NCBI GenBank assembly: GCA_017577365.1
Contig: PKRJ01000012.1
Location: 1 to 64,000 of the forward strand
Reading direction: 5' to 3'
Length of the DNA: 64,000 nt
Source of the DNA: Gammaproteobacteria bacterium
GTDB taxonomy: Bacteria; Pseudomonadota; Gammaproteobacteria; Steroidobacterales; Rariloculaceae
Positions 25,201-35,100 of this stretch are shown one piece after another. A program made the translations under genes and the position numbers. Below the pieces are notes generated by a model that saw nothing but the letters and a program-made list of their open reading frames with translations, was not told where the DNA came from and ran no database searches. Every line of letters begins with the position of its first letter. Within the stretch, counting starts at the first letter, position 1.

Positions 25201-26331
25201 GTGGATCCGATCGCGCATACGCTGACAGGCGCCGCGTTCGCCGCGGCGGGTCTGAAGCGAGCGACCCCGCTCGCGACGGCCGCGCTCGTCATCGGCGCGA
25301 ACCTGCCGGACGTCGACGTCGTGATGAACTTCGCCGGCGAGTACGCCGCGCTCGCGCACCGGCGCGGCTGGACGCACGGCGTGCTCGCCCTCGTCGTGCT
25401 GCCGCTCGTTCTCGCCGGAAGCCTTCTCGCGTACGACCGTGCGGTGCGGCGCCGTCGCGGACTCGCTCCCGTGCGCGCGGGTCCGCTGCTCGCGTTGTCC
25501 GCGCTCGCCGTCGTCACGCATCCGTTCCTCGACTGGCTGAACAACTACGGCTTGCGCTGGCTGATGCCGTTCGACGGCCGCTGGTTCTACGGCGACGCGC
25601 TGTTCATCATCGATCCGTGGGTCTGGCTCGGGCTCGGGGGCGTGATGTGCCTCGCCCACTCGAGAAGCATCGGATGGATCGTCGCGTGGGCCGCCTTCGC
25701 GGCCCTCGGCACCGCGCTGATGCTGACGACGCCCGAGGTGCCGACGCTCGCACGCGCGCTCTGGATCGCAGGCGTAGTGGCCGTCGCCGCGCTACGCAGC
25801 AGCGGCATCACCGTGCAGACGAAGCCGCGCGCGATCGAGCATGCGGCGCGCGCCGCGCTCGTTCTGCTCGCCGTCTATAGCGGCGGAGCCGCGCTCGCGA
25901 ACCTGCCCGCGAAGGAGATCGTCCGCACGACGCTCGAAGCCTCCGGCGTCGATTCGATCGAAGCGATCATGATCGGTCCGAAGCCGGCCGACCCGTTCGC
26001 CGCCGACGTCGTCATCGAGACGCCCCACGCGTATTACGTCGGAAACTGGCATTGGCTCGCGACTCCGAAGTTCGTTCCGACACTCGAGCCGATACCGAGG
26101 GGCGAAGGGCCGATCGTCGACGCGGCGAGCCGAACGCTCGAGGCGCGCCGTTATCTTTCGTGGTCGCGGTTCCCGTTCTTCGAGGTCGAAGCGCACGGAG
26201 ACGGTTATCTCGTGCGGATACGCGACATGCGCTACCGGGATCGTGAAGGACGAGTCGGAGGCCTGGTCGTGCGGCTCGACTCGGAGCTTCGCCCCGTCGG
26301 TCCGCCCTCCCCGTCTCGCGCATCGCATTGA
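25201..26331 (+). CDS. YdjM/DUF457-type membrane metal-dependent hydrolase-like protein
   Basis: 376 residues, starting at GTG with GGAGG just upstream. The N-terminal MDPIAHTLTGAAFAAAGL, GANLPDVDVV and RRGWTHGVLAL with later THPFLDWLNNYG are the His/Asp motifs of the YdjM (DUF457) family. About five transmembrane segments follow, then a soluble C-terminal domain of about 130 residues. Activity has not been established for the family as far as I know. It lies 97 bases after the dynamin-like gene and may share its transcript. Confidence 0.8.
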   Translation: MDPIAHTLTGAAFAAAGLKRATPLATAALVIGANLPDVDVVMNFAGEYAALAHRRGWTHGVLALVVLPLVLAGSLLAYDRAVRRRRGLAPVRAGPLLALSALAVVTHPFLDWLNNYGLRWLMPFDGRWFYGDALFIIDPWVWLGLGGVMCLAHSRSIGWIVAWAAFAALGTALMLTTPEVPTLARALWIAGVVAVAALRSSGITVQTKPRAIEHAARAALVLLAVYSGGAALANLPAKEIVRTTLEASGVDSIEAIMIGPKPADPFAADVVIETPHAYYVGNWHWLATPKFVPTLEPIPRGEGPIVDAASRTLEARRYLSWSRFPFFEVEAHGDGYLVRIRDMRYRDREGRVGGLVVRLDSELRPVGPPSPSRASH

Positions 26332-26361
26332 CCGCGCGATGGAGCGAGCGTATCCGCTTCG

Positions 26362-27609
26362 CTAGCGCGCCGTAGCCGCGGGCGCCGCATCGCCCGCGGC
26401 CGGCGCCGCCGTCTCGCGCGCGGTCTCGATGCTCGGCAGGAGACCCGCAAGAAGCCCCAGCGCCGGCAGGAACGAGCACAACAAGAACACGAACTCGATG
26501 CTCGTCGCGTCCGCGATCCGCCCGAGCGTCGCGGCACCGATACCGCCTAGGCCGAACGCGAGGCCGAAGAAGAGCCCGGCGACCGTGCCGACGCGGAACG
26601 GAATCAGCTCCTGACCGTAGACGACGATCGCGGGAAACGCGGACGCGAGAATCAGACCGATCGGCACGCTCAGGATGCCCGTCCATGCAAGGCTCACGTG
26701 CGGCAGCGCGAGCGTGAACGGCAGCACGCCGAGGATCGATGCCCAGATGACCGGCTTGCGTCCGAAGCGATCGCCGATCGCGCCGCCGGCGACGGTGCCG
26801 ACCGCCACGGCGGCGAGGAACACGAACAAGAAGAGCTGCGCCGTTCGCACCGACACGCCGAAGCGCTCGATCAGATAGAACGTGTAATAGCTCGTCATGC
26901 TCGCCGTGTAGAAGAACTTGGAGAAGATCAGCGCGACGAGCACCGCGACGGCCCCTGCGACGCGGCCGCGCGGCAGCGCGGACGCCGCGAGCCGGGGCCG
27001 TCGCGGCTTGAGCCGCGCGAGCCCGTGGCTCGCGTACCAACGACCGACGCCGATCAAGAGGGCGATCGCGACGACCGCGGCGAGGGAGAACGCAGCGAGA
27101 CTGCCCTGACCTCTCGGCAGCACGATGAACGCGGCCAGCAGCGGTCCGATGGCCGAGCCGACGTTACCGCCGACTTGGAAGAGCGCCTGAGCGAGGCCGG
27201 CCCTGGGTCCGGCCGCCATTCGTGCGACGCGCGACGACTCCGGATGGAGCACGGCGGAGCCGCTGCCGACGAGCGCGGCGGCGAGCAGCAGCGTACCGAA
27301 ACCGGCCGCGCGCGACAGAAGCAGAAGGCCCACGAGCGTGAACGCCATGCCGGTCGCAAGCGAATACGGCTTCGGCCGCCGATCGGTGTAGTAGCCGATC
27401 ACGGGCTGGAGCAGCGATGCGGTGAGCTGGAACGTGAACGTCAACAGTCCCACCTGGGCGAACGACAACCCGTAGTTCTCTTTCAGAATCGGATACACCG
27501 CGGGCAGCAGCGACTGCATCATGTCGTTCAGCAGATGGCAGACGCTGATCGCCGCGAGCACCGCGTAAGCGGTCTTCACCGGCTCGTCGTTATGTCCGGG
27601 GATCGTCAT
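26362..27609 (-). CDS. MFS transporter, fosmidomycin-resistance (Fsr)-like
   Basis: 415 residues with twelve predicted membrane segments. The N-terminal HLLNDMMQSLLPAVYPILKENYGLSF is typical of the Fsr branch; the GYYTDRRPKP loop and GDRFGRKPVIW are the MFS motif-A loops between segments 2-3 and 8-9. Fsr proteins export fosmidomycin and other compounds; the natural substrate here is unknown. It is transcribed away from the ferritin-like gene. No nearby regulator gene. Confidence 0.85.
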   Translation of the reverse strand: MTIPGHNDEPVKTAYAVLAAISVCHLLNDMMQSLLPAVYPILKENYGLSFAQVGLLTFTFQLTASLLQPVIGYYTDRRPKPYSLATGMAFTLVGLLLLSRAAGFGTLLLAAALVGSGSAVLHPESSRVARMAAGPRAGLAQALFQVGGNVGSAIGPLLAAFIVLPRGQGSLAAFSLAAVVAIALLIGVGRWYASHGLARLKPRRPRLAASALPRGRVAGAVAVLVALIFSKFFYTASMTSYYTFYLIERFGVSVRTAQLFLFVFLAAVAVGTVAGGAIGDRFGRKPVIWASILGVLPFTLALPHVSLAWTGILSVPIGLILASAFPAIVVYGQELIPFRVGTVAGLFFGLAFGLGGIGAATLGRIADATSIEFVFLLCSFLPALGLLAGLLPSIETARETAAPAAGDAAPAATAR

Positions 27610-27711
27610 CCGAGGTTCTCGAGAAGGGCCGCTGTCCTTGCGGCCGCTAGCCTAGCAGAGCGCGCGACCGAGAGCGACGCCGCACCGCGGCTCGCCCAGC
27701 CTAGCACGCCG

Positions 27712-27727
27712 TGGCATGCCAATTGCA
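27712..27727 (+). promoter_or_regulatory. Sigma-54 (-24/-12) promoter for the ferritin-like/hemerythrin genes
   Basis: Plus-strand TGGCATGCCAATTGCA is an excellent RpoN consensus match, 102 bases before the ATG at 27829. Two copies of GCCTAGCA lie upstream (about 27650 and 27700), about fifty bases apart; they could be activator sites. Confidence 0.78.
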
Positions 27728-27828
27728 GCCCCGGCGTTCTCGACAATGCACGCGGGACCGCTTCGACGGAGCACGGCGCGAAGGCGTCGGACCTGGGCGA
27801 CCCGCCGGCGATCATGGAGGGCATCGCG

Positions 27829-29100
27829 ATGACATTCAACCCGCTCGAGGAAAAGGGCATACCGCTCGACGATCAAACGCGGAACTGGAAAGAGCTGAAC
27901 GTCGAGCCGTACAAGAAAGATAGAGTCCATCCGTACAGCCGAACCCGCGGAATCCTGATGAACGGCATCGAGGTCGAGGCGGTGATGTTCTCGCACCAGA
28001 TGCACCGCAACACGCTCGATCCCGACGTCCGCAAGCAGCTCGCGCAAATGCGGCGCATCGAGCAGGAGCAGCAGAAGGTCATCAATTGGCTGATCCCCGG
28101 GGACGAGAGCACGATCGAAGTCACGCTCGGCTACGAGCAGCTCGCGGTGGACCTCACGGCTTGGCTCGCGCGGCACGAGCCCGACCCGTACTTGAAGCAG
28201 GTCTACGACTTCGCGCTGCTCGAGGACTTCGACCACTTGTACCGCTACGCGAATCTCTACGAGCTGATCGAAGGCAAGAAGGCGGACGCGATTTGCAGCG
28301 ACCTGACCGAGATCACGCCGGGTCGGCCGACGATCTTCGAGCATAGGCATCCGCACGACGAGATCCGCCGCCCGATGACCGCGCCGGCCTCCGAGCCGCA
28401 ATCCGTGCTGAACGCGCTGACGATCGTCGCCGCGGAGCAGCAGACGATGAACTTCTACATGACGATCGGCAACCGCTACCAGGAGCCCATCGCCCGCGCG
28501 ACGTACCAGGAGATCGGTCAGATCGAGGAGCAACACGTCACGCACTACGGCTCGATCCTGGATCCGTCCGCAAGCTGGCTCGAGAACCTCGTGATGCATC
28601 AGTGGCACGAGTGCTGGCTGTACTGGTCGATGATGCAGGACGAGCCGGACCCGCGCGTCAAAGCGATCTACGAGCTGCACCTCAACATGGAGATCGAGCA
28701 CCTCCGCATCGCTTGCGAGCTGATGCGAAAGATCGAGAAGCGCGACCCGGAAGCGATTCTGCCGATGAAGGGTTTCACCGAGCCGCTCAAGCTCGAGCCG
28801 AACAAGGCCTACGTGCGCGAGGTGCTGGCGAAGCAGGTCGATCTCACCGCGTCCGACTCGGATTTCGTGCCGGTGTCGACGCTGCCGGAGGACGATCGCT
28901 ATTTCGAGTATCAGCGGCGCGTCAACGACCAGTGGGTGCCGACCGAGGAGGTCATCCGGCAGAACAGCGAGAAGAACGGCCGCGAGTATCGCCTCGAGAC
29001 GGAGGGACCGCATCCGGTTCCCGGGCTGCGAGGCGCGCCCGAGGATCGGCACGGCGAGGAGACCGACTACGCCAGACGCTCGCATCCGAAGGCCGCGTGA
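27829..29100 (+). CDS. Ferritin-like (probable diiron) protein, unnamed family
   Basis: 423 residues. Repeated carboxylate/His pairs fit four-helix diiron bundles: E132xxxH136 (EDFDH), Glu203 in AAEQQTMNFY, E233xxH236 (IEEQH) and E288xxH291 (MEIEH). Long acidic helices surround them. No signal peptide. I do not recognise a named family beyond ferritin-like. The start at 27829 has GGAGG eight bases upstream; an ATG at 27814 is less likely. It is followed after 85 bases by a hemerythrin-DUF892 fusion, suggesting shared iron, oxygen or peroxide handling. Confidence 0.7.
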   Translation: MTFNPLEEKGIPLDDQTRNWKELNVEPYKKDRVHPYSRTRGILMNGIEVEAVMFSHQMHRNTLDPDVRKQLAQMRRIEQEQQKVINWLIPGDESTIEVTLGYEQLAVDLTAWLARHEPDPYLKQVYDFALLEDFDHLYRYANLYELIEGKKADAICSDLTEITPGRPTIFEHRHPHDEIRRPMTAPASEPQSVLNALTIVAAEQQTMNFYMTIGNRYQEPIARATYQEIGQIEEQHVTHYGSILDPSASWLENLVMHQWHECWLYWSMMQDEPDPRVKAIYELHLNMEIEHLRIACELMRKIEKRDPEAILPMKGFTEPLKLEPNKAYVREVLAKQVDLTASDSDFVPVSTLPEDDRYFEYQRRVNDQWVPTEEVIRQNSEKNGREYRLETEGPHPVPGLRGAPEDRHGEETDYARRSHPKAA

Positions 29101-29185
29101 CGCGCGGCATTCGACACCGGCCGTTACAGCCGTGCGCCGCCCATCGGCCGCGCACGGCAGCGCGGCGAACCACGGGTGAACGGAT

Positions 29186-30259
29186 ATGAAGACGATGATT
29201 GCAGACCGCGGCATGGGCGAGCCGATCTCCCTCGGCGCGGCCCTCGCCGCCGGTAAGAAAGTCCCGCCGGACGTCACGGACCTGCTCGCCGAGGATCACG
29301 AGACCGTGCTCGGTTGGTTCGATTGGTACGAGGCGGCCGACAACCGGACGCTCAAGAAACGCATCACGCAGAAGATCTGCACGGCCCTTCGCGCCCACAT
29401 GGCGGCGGAAGAAGAGATCTTCTATCCCGAGGCCTCGCGCACTTCGCGCGACGAGGAGCTCGTGCAGCGCGCGCTTCAAGAGCATCGCGCCGCGCAAGGA
29501 TTGATCGATCGGCTCGAGAAAGCGAGATCCGTCGACGCGGAGCACGCGGATCTCATGCGCGAGCTGCGCGCCGAGATCGAGGCGCACATCGACGAGGAGG
29601 AGAACCAGCTCTTTCCGGAAGTGCTGCAAAGCGAGATGGACCGCTACGCCGTCGGCGCTGCGGTCGCCGCGAGACGAGTCGATCGCATGCTCGAGCTCGT
29701 CGCGCCGCGCTCGACGAAAGCCAAGTCCGAACAGAACGTGAGGGAATACCCCGTGATGCAGATCTCAAAAGACGTCGCACGCCACTATTTCATCATGGGC
29801 TTGAAGAACGCTCATGCGACCGCAAAGAACGGCAGGAAGATGGTCGAGCTGCAGATCGACCGCCTCGAGCGCTATCCCCGCCTCAAGGAAAAGCTCGAGT
29901 CGCACTTGAGGGAGAAAGACGAGCAGCTCGAGCGCATCGAGCGCATCCTGGAAAAGCAAGGCGAGAAGCCTTCCGCGATCAAAGACGCGGCAATGACGCT
30001 CATGGCGAACCTGAGCTCCGCGACGAACGCGGCCACCGGCGACGAGGTGCTGAAGAACAGCTTCGCGACGCTCGGTCTCGCGAAGGCGGAAGCGGCCGCG
30101 TTCGAGACGTTGATCCTCTTCGGCCAAGCGGCGGGCGCCGACGACGCCCTTCAGCCGCTCCAGAAATGCCTGAGCGAGGAACGCGCGATGGCCGCGTTCA
30201 TCGAGGACAATCTGCGCGGCACGGGAATGGGTTTCCTGCAGCTCGAGAGCCAGGGTTAG
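29186..30259 (+). CDS. Hemerythrin HHE domain fused to a DUF892 (YciE/YciF-like) ferritin-like domain
   Basis: 357 residues. The N-terminal HHE domain (about 29-150) has His38, His71, Glu75, His100, His134 and Glu138 in the order expected for a hemerythrin diiron site (EDHE, AHMAAEEE, EHRAAQ, EAHIDEEE). The second half (about 195-350; ISKDVARHYFIMGLKNAHATAKN) resembles YciE/YciF ferritin-like proteins. Such proteins bind O2, sense redox or protect under stress. The fusion joins two diiron-type bundles in one chain. Cytoplasmic. Probably co-transcribed with the ferritin-like gene. Confidence 0.8.
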   Translation: MKTMIADRGMGEPISLGAALAAGKKVPPDVTDLLAEDHETVLGWFDWYEAADNRTLKKRITQKICTALRAHMAAEEEIFYPEASRTSRDEELVQRALQEHRAAQGLIDRLEKARSVDAEHADLMRELRAEIEAHIDEEENQLFPEVLQSEMDRYAVGAAVAARRVDRMLELVAPRSTKAKSEQNVREYPVMQISKDVARHYFIMGLKNAHATAKNGRKMVELQIDRLERYPRLKEKLESHLREKDEQLERIERILEKQGEKPSAIKDAAMTLMANLSSATNAATGDEVLKNSFATLGLAKAEAAAFETLILFGQAAGADDALQPLQKCLSEERAMAAFIEDNLRGTGMGFLQLESQG

Positions 30260-30757
30260 CCCGCGAAGCGCTGAGTCGTGACGTGAGGGATCGGCGTTCG
30301 TTCACGTCGATCGACGAACCGATCCGTTCACGACCTCGTTGTTCGAGCGCGACACGGGTCGCGCCGTGACGCAAGCGACTGCAACCGAGCGGCCGACGAC
30401 CTTTTCCGTGCGGATAGCCCCTCTCCGGCCGTCTCACGTATTCTGAGCGCCCGAGCCCCTACGTCCGGCTCGTGTCGCCGTCTCGGTGTGCACACCGAGA
30501 CCCTTTCCCCGTCTTGTGTACGCGATCGTCCGCAAATGTGCGGTCTGTAGCGGCGAATGTCTCAATTTTTCAGTAGAGTGCTGCTTATAGCATCCGGCCT
30601 ACAAGTGAAACGCTACAATGCCTGCAAGCGTTTCGACGCGAGGTCGGAGTGCCGTGAAGAATGTCCCGCCTCGTCGGCGGCAGAAAGCATCGTCGGGCGG
30701 TCGCCGAGCGGCACAACGAACCGCGTTATCAACCGGGCTCGAAAAGGAACACGCAAG
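30260..30757. other. Intergenic region upstream of the RND efflux operon
   Basis: About 500 bases with no supported gene; the open frame that begins at 30557 before the efflux start has no family support. It holds the 22-base palindrome at 30480-30501, a TACAAT box at 30614-30619 and an imperfect inverted pair GAAACG...CGTTTC around that box (about 30606-30634). It is AT-richer near 30560-30620 than the flanking genes. Confidence 0.5.
30480..30501. promoter_or_regulatory. Perfect 22-base palindrome, possible operator
   Basis: The half-site GTCTCGGTGTG is followed directly by its exact reverse complement. It lies 256 bases before the efflux adaptor start and about 110 bases before the TACAAT box. 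Perfect symmetry with no spacer is more like a dimeric repressor operator than a terminator; a weak T-run (CCTTTCC) after it leaves termination of the hemerythrin transcript possible. Confidence 0.5.
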
Positions 30758-32098
30758 ATGACTCGATTCGGCGGCAAGGCAGCTGCTCATGTCGCGATGC
30801 TTTCGGCCGCGCTGCTCGCGGCGGCGTGCAGTCAGCAAGGAAACGACGCGCCGCCCCGAGGCTGGAACAGGCAGAACAACCGGACTCCCGCCGTCGAGGC
30901 GGTCGAGGTCACGCTCGGCACGCTGCCGCTCGAGGAGCGACTCTCGGGCTCGGTGCGTGCGCGCAATCAGGTCGAGATCTATCCCGAGATCAGCGGACGG
31001 ATCGTCGAGGTGCTCGTCAACGACGGCGACTACGTCGAAGCCGGAGACGTGCTCGTTCGTTTGCAGGATACGGACTATCGCGAGCGCCTGCGCCAGGCCG
31101 AGGCCGGCCTCGCCGTCGCCGAGGCGCGGGTCGTTCAAGCGCAGGCGAACCTGACGCGTCTCGAGGCCACGCTGCGGCGAGTCCGCTCGATGGCGGAGCG
31201 CAATCTCGTCAGCGAGGCCGACTACGAAGCCGCCGAGGCCGATGCGATCGCCGCGAAGGCCGATCTCTCGTTGATGCAAGCACAGCTCGAGCAGGCCAAG
31301 GCGCTCGTCAACGAGCGGCGCGAAGAGCTCGAGGATACCGTGATTCGAGCGCCGATCTCGGGCGTCGTCGGGGGACGTAACGCCGAGGTCGGACAGATCG
31401 CATCGAGCGGCACTCCGCTCTTCGTCATCGGCGATCCGTCCGAGATGCTCGTCGAGATCACGCTGACGCAGCGCATGCTCGGCTATATCGGCAACGGCAC
31501 GAGCGTGAACATCACGACCGACGCGGCACCCGAGCAACCGATCGAGGCACGCATCTCGCGAATCTCGCCGTTCCTGCATCCCGTCACGCGCACGACGCAA
31601 GCCGAGATCGACATCGACTCGCCGGCGGATCTCCTGCGTCCGGGCATGTACGTGATGGTCGACGTGCTGTACGGCGAGACCGAAACGGCCCCTCTGATTC
31701 CGAACAGCGCGATTTATCGCCACCCCCGAGACGGGCGGATCGGCGTATACGTCGCGTCGCTCGGGGAAGCCGTCCCCGATCCGGAGCGCCCGGCAGGAGA
31801 GACGCTCGCCGCGAGCCCGCTCGAGCCCGTCGGCCCGGTGCCGGTGCGCTTCCAGCCCGTCGAGATCATCGCCCGAGGCCGGCTGACGAGCGCGGTGCGC
31901 GGCGTGGAGCCCGGTGATTGGGTCGTCACGCTCGGCCATCACCTGCTCGAGAGGAGCGACTCGGGCGAAGCGATGATCCAGCCGACCCCATGGGACCACA
32001 TCATTCGATTGCAGCAAATGCAGACGCGAGACCTCTTCGACGTCATCAAGCGCCGCCAGGAAGCGCTCTTGAGCGAGCAGACCGAGTCCTTGAACTGA
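30758..32098 (+). CDS. RND efflux periplasmic adaptor (membrane fusion protein), lipoprotein
   Basis: 446 residues from ATG at 30758, preceded by AAGGA. The signal ends LLAAAC, a lipobox-like site. Then come a barrel-sandwich segment with EIYPEISGRIVEVLVNDGD, a long coiled-coil hairpin (about 105-180, RLRQAEAGLAVAEARVVQAQ onward) and the second lipoyl half with VIRAPISGVVGG. It links the RND pump to an outer-membrane channel; no TolC-like gene is adjacent. The pump gene starts 28 bases downstream. Confidence 0.9.
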   Translation: MTRFGGKAAAHVAMLSAALLAAACSQQGNDAPPRGWNRQNNRTPAVEAVEVTLGTLPLEERLSGSVRARNQVEIYPEISGRIVEVLVNDGDYVEAGDVLVRLQDTDYRERLRQAEAGLAVAEARVVQAQANLTRLEATLRRVRSMAERNLVSEADYEAAEADAIAAKADLSLMQAQLEQAKALVNERREELEDTVIRAPISGVVGGRNAEVGQIASSGTPLFVIGDPSEMLVEITLTQRMLGYIGNGTSVNITTDAAPEQPIEARISRISPFLHPVTRTTQAEIDIDSPADLLRPGMYVMVDVLYGETETAPLIPNSAIYRHPRDGRIGVYVASLGEAVPDPERPAGETLAASPLEPVGPVPVRFQPVEIIARGRLTSAVRGVEPGDWVVTLGHHLLERSDSGEAMIQPTPWDHIIRLQQMQTRDLFDVIKRRQEALLSEQTESLN

Positions 32099-32126
32099 AG
32101 CGGCCACCAGGGGGAGCCGAAGCGCC

Positions 32127-35100
32127 ATGGCCATCGCAGACGTTTCCGTCAAGCGCCCGATCGCGACGACGATGGTATTTCTCATCGTCATTACGCTCGG
32201 ACTCTTGAGCTTTCGCTTTCTGCCCGTCGACCTGCTGCCGCCGATCGAGTTTCCGCAGCTCAGCATTCGCGTGAGCTACAGCAACGTCGGTCCCGAGGAA
32301 ATCGAGCAGATCATCACGGATCGCATCGAGAACGTCGTCTCTGGCGTGCCGAATCTCGAGCAGATCACTTCGCGATCGAGCGAAGGTTTCTCGGAGGTGA
32401 ACCTTCGCTTCGCCCAAGGCACGAATCTCGACGAGGCCGCGAACGACGTTCGCTCGGCGCTCGACCGCGTGCGAGACGCCCTGCCGCCCGAGGCGGACGC
32501 GCCCGAGATCCGCAAGTTCGATCCGAACCAGCAGCCGATCGTCGTGCTCGGCGCGCGATCCACGCTGCCGCTCGAGGAGCTGACGCGCATCCTCGAGAAC
32601 GATCTGATCCAGCGCTTCCAGCAGATCCCGGGCGTCGGCGCCGTCGATATCTGGGGCGGCATCAATCGCGAGATCAACGTCGACCTCTATCGCGACCGGC
32701 TCGCCGCGATGAACCTCACGCCCGGCGACGTCGTGAACGCCCTCGGCCGCGAGAACGTGACGATGCCGGGCGGCAACGTCCGGGAAGGCCTGAAGGACCT
32801 CTACGTCCGCACGCTCGGCGAGTTCACGACCGTCGACGAGGTCGCGGAGACGGTCGTCACCATCGTCGACGGCACCCCGATCCGCGTCAAGGACGTCGCC
32901 GATGTCCAGCTCGCGTTCCGCGACATCGGCCGCTACGTCGAGATCGGCGGCGTGCCGACGATTCGCATCGGCCTCAGGAAGCAGACCGGCGCGAACACGG
33001 TGGCGGTGGCGGAGGCGATCCGCGCCGAGGCGCAGCGCATCAACGAGAATCGCCGCGACATCCAGTTCACGGTGATTTCCGATCAAAGCACGTTCATCCA
33101 GGAGTCGATCGACAACGTCGCGAATTCCGCGATCTGGGGCGGCATCCTGTCGGTGATCATCCTGCTCGCGTTCCTGCGCAACGGATCCGCGACGATGATC
33201 ATCGCCGTCTCGATCCCCATCTCGATCATCGCGACGTTCGGGCTCGTCTACTTCGGCGGGCTCACGCTGAACCAGATGAGCTTCGGCGGCATCGCGCTCG
33301 GCGTCGGCATGATCGTCGACAACTCGATCGTCGTGCTCGAGAACATCTTCAGGCAGCGTCAGCGCGGCGCATCCCGCCAGCAGGCCGCGCTGATCGGCGC
33401 GAAGCAGGTGACCGGCGCGATCATCGCGTCGACCCTGACCACTTGCGTGATCTTCCTGCCGGTCGCGTTCATGCGCACGACGACGGGCACGCTGTTCCAG
33501 GAGCTGGCCCTCGTCGTCGCGTTCGCCCTCTTCTGCTCGCTGCTGATCGCGATGACGCTCGTGCCGATGCTCTCGAGCCGCTTCCTGACCGTGCAGCCCG
33601 ATGCGCATCGGCGCGAGGGGAAGATGGCGGCGTTCGAGCGCAAGTACTCGCAGCTCGTCGATTGGGCGCTCGACCGGCGCGGCACCGTGGTCGGCACGAC
33701 CCTCGCGCTCGTCGCGCTTTCCGTCGCTGCCGTGCCGCTGATTCCGTTCGAGCTCGCCCCGCAGACGGACGGCGACCTGATCGAGGTCCGGATGCGCATG
33801 GACGACGGCACGAATATCGCCATCATGTACGAGTACGTGAAGCTGCTCGACGAAGCCGTTCGTGAGGTTGTCCCGCCGGAGGACGTGCGCTACGTCGTCA
33901 ACGACACGCGCAACAATTTCGCGACGATCGAGCTCGCGCTCGTGCAACCCGGCGAGCGGAGCGTCACCGCGATGGCGCTCGCCGACCGGATACGCCGGGC
34001 CGTCGCGGGAACGATCCCGGGCGCCGATATCCAAGTATCGGCCGAGTCGGGCCTGCGCATGCTCCGCTGGCTGTTCCGCAGCGGCGGCAGCGATCAGGGC
34101 GGCTCGCTCGAGCTTCAGCTGCGCGGTCACGATCTCGCGGTCGCCGAGGAGCTGACGCAGCAGATCATCAATCGCATCTTGGAAGTCCCGGGCGTCGTCG
34201 ACGCGAACGCGAGCAACCAGGAGCGCCGGCCGCAGCAGAACGTGAAGCTCGACCGCGAGCGCATGGCCCGGCTCGGTATCACCGTGCAGGATATCGGCAC
34301 GGCGATGCAGACGGGCATCGGCGGCCGGCGCGCCGGCGTCTATCGGCTGAACGGCGAGGAAATCGACATCAACGTCAGGTTCCGGCCCGATGACCGCCTG
34401 AGCCTGACCGATATCGACAACATCCCGGTACGCACCGCCGAAGGGATTCTGCCGGTCTCCGCGTTCGTCACTCAGGAAGAAGGCCGCGGCCCCACGACGA
34501 TCAATCGCATCGACGGGCTCCGCGTCACCTATATCTCCGCGAACCTCGAGTCGGGCATTCCGCTCGGCGAGGCCGTCGAGCGCATCCGCGAAGCGCTCGC
34601 CGACGTGCCGCTGCCGGAAGGCTTCAGCCTCTATTTCGGCGGCGAGTACGAGGAGCAGCAGCGCGCCCAGCGCGACTTTCTGCTCGCTGTCCTGATGGCG
34701 GTCGCGCTGATCTACATGGTCATGGCCGCGCAGTTCGAGCGCTTTATCGATCCGCTGATAGTCATGTGCAGCGTGCCGATCGCGATCATCGGCGTCGTGC
34801 CGACGATGCTCCTCACGGGCACGACGCTGAACCTGCAGAGCTTCATGGGCATCGTGATGCTCGTCGGCATCGTCGTGAACAACGCGATCGTGCTCGTCGA
34901 TTACATCAACCTGCTGCGCCGCGAGCGCGGCATGGACGTGCGCTCGGCGATCGTCGAGGCCGGCAGGCTCCGCCTCCGGCCGATCCTGATGACGACGTCG
35001 ACGACCGTGCTCGGCTTGATGCCCCTGGCGCTCGGCATCGGCACGGGCGCCGAGCTGCAGGCCGCGTTGGCCCGCGTCGTGATCGGCGGCCTCACCGCGT

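Noticed and set aside
26698..27828. Upstream extension of the ferritin-like frame opposite the MFS gene
   Set aside because: It crosses the sigma-54 promoter and the antisense of a real transporter; the 27829 start has its own GGAGG.
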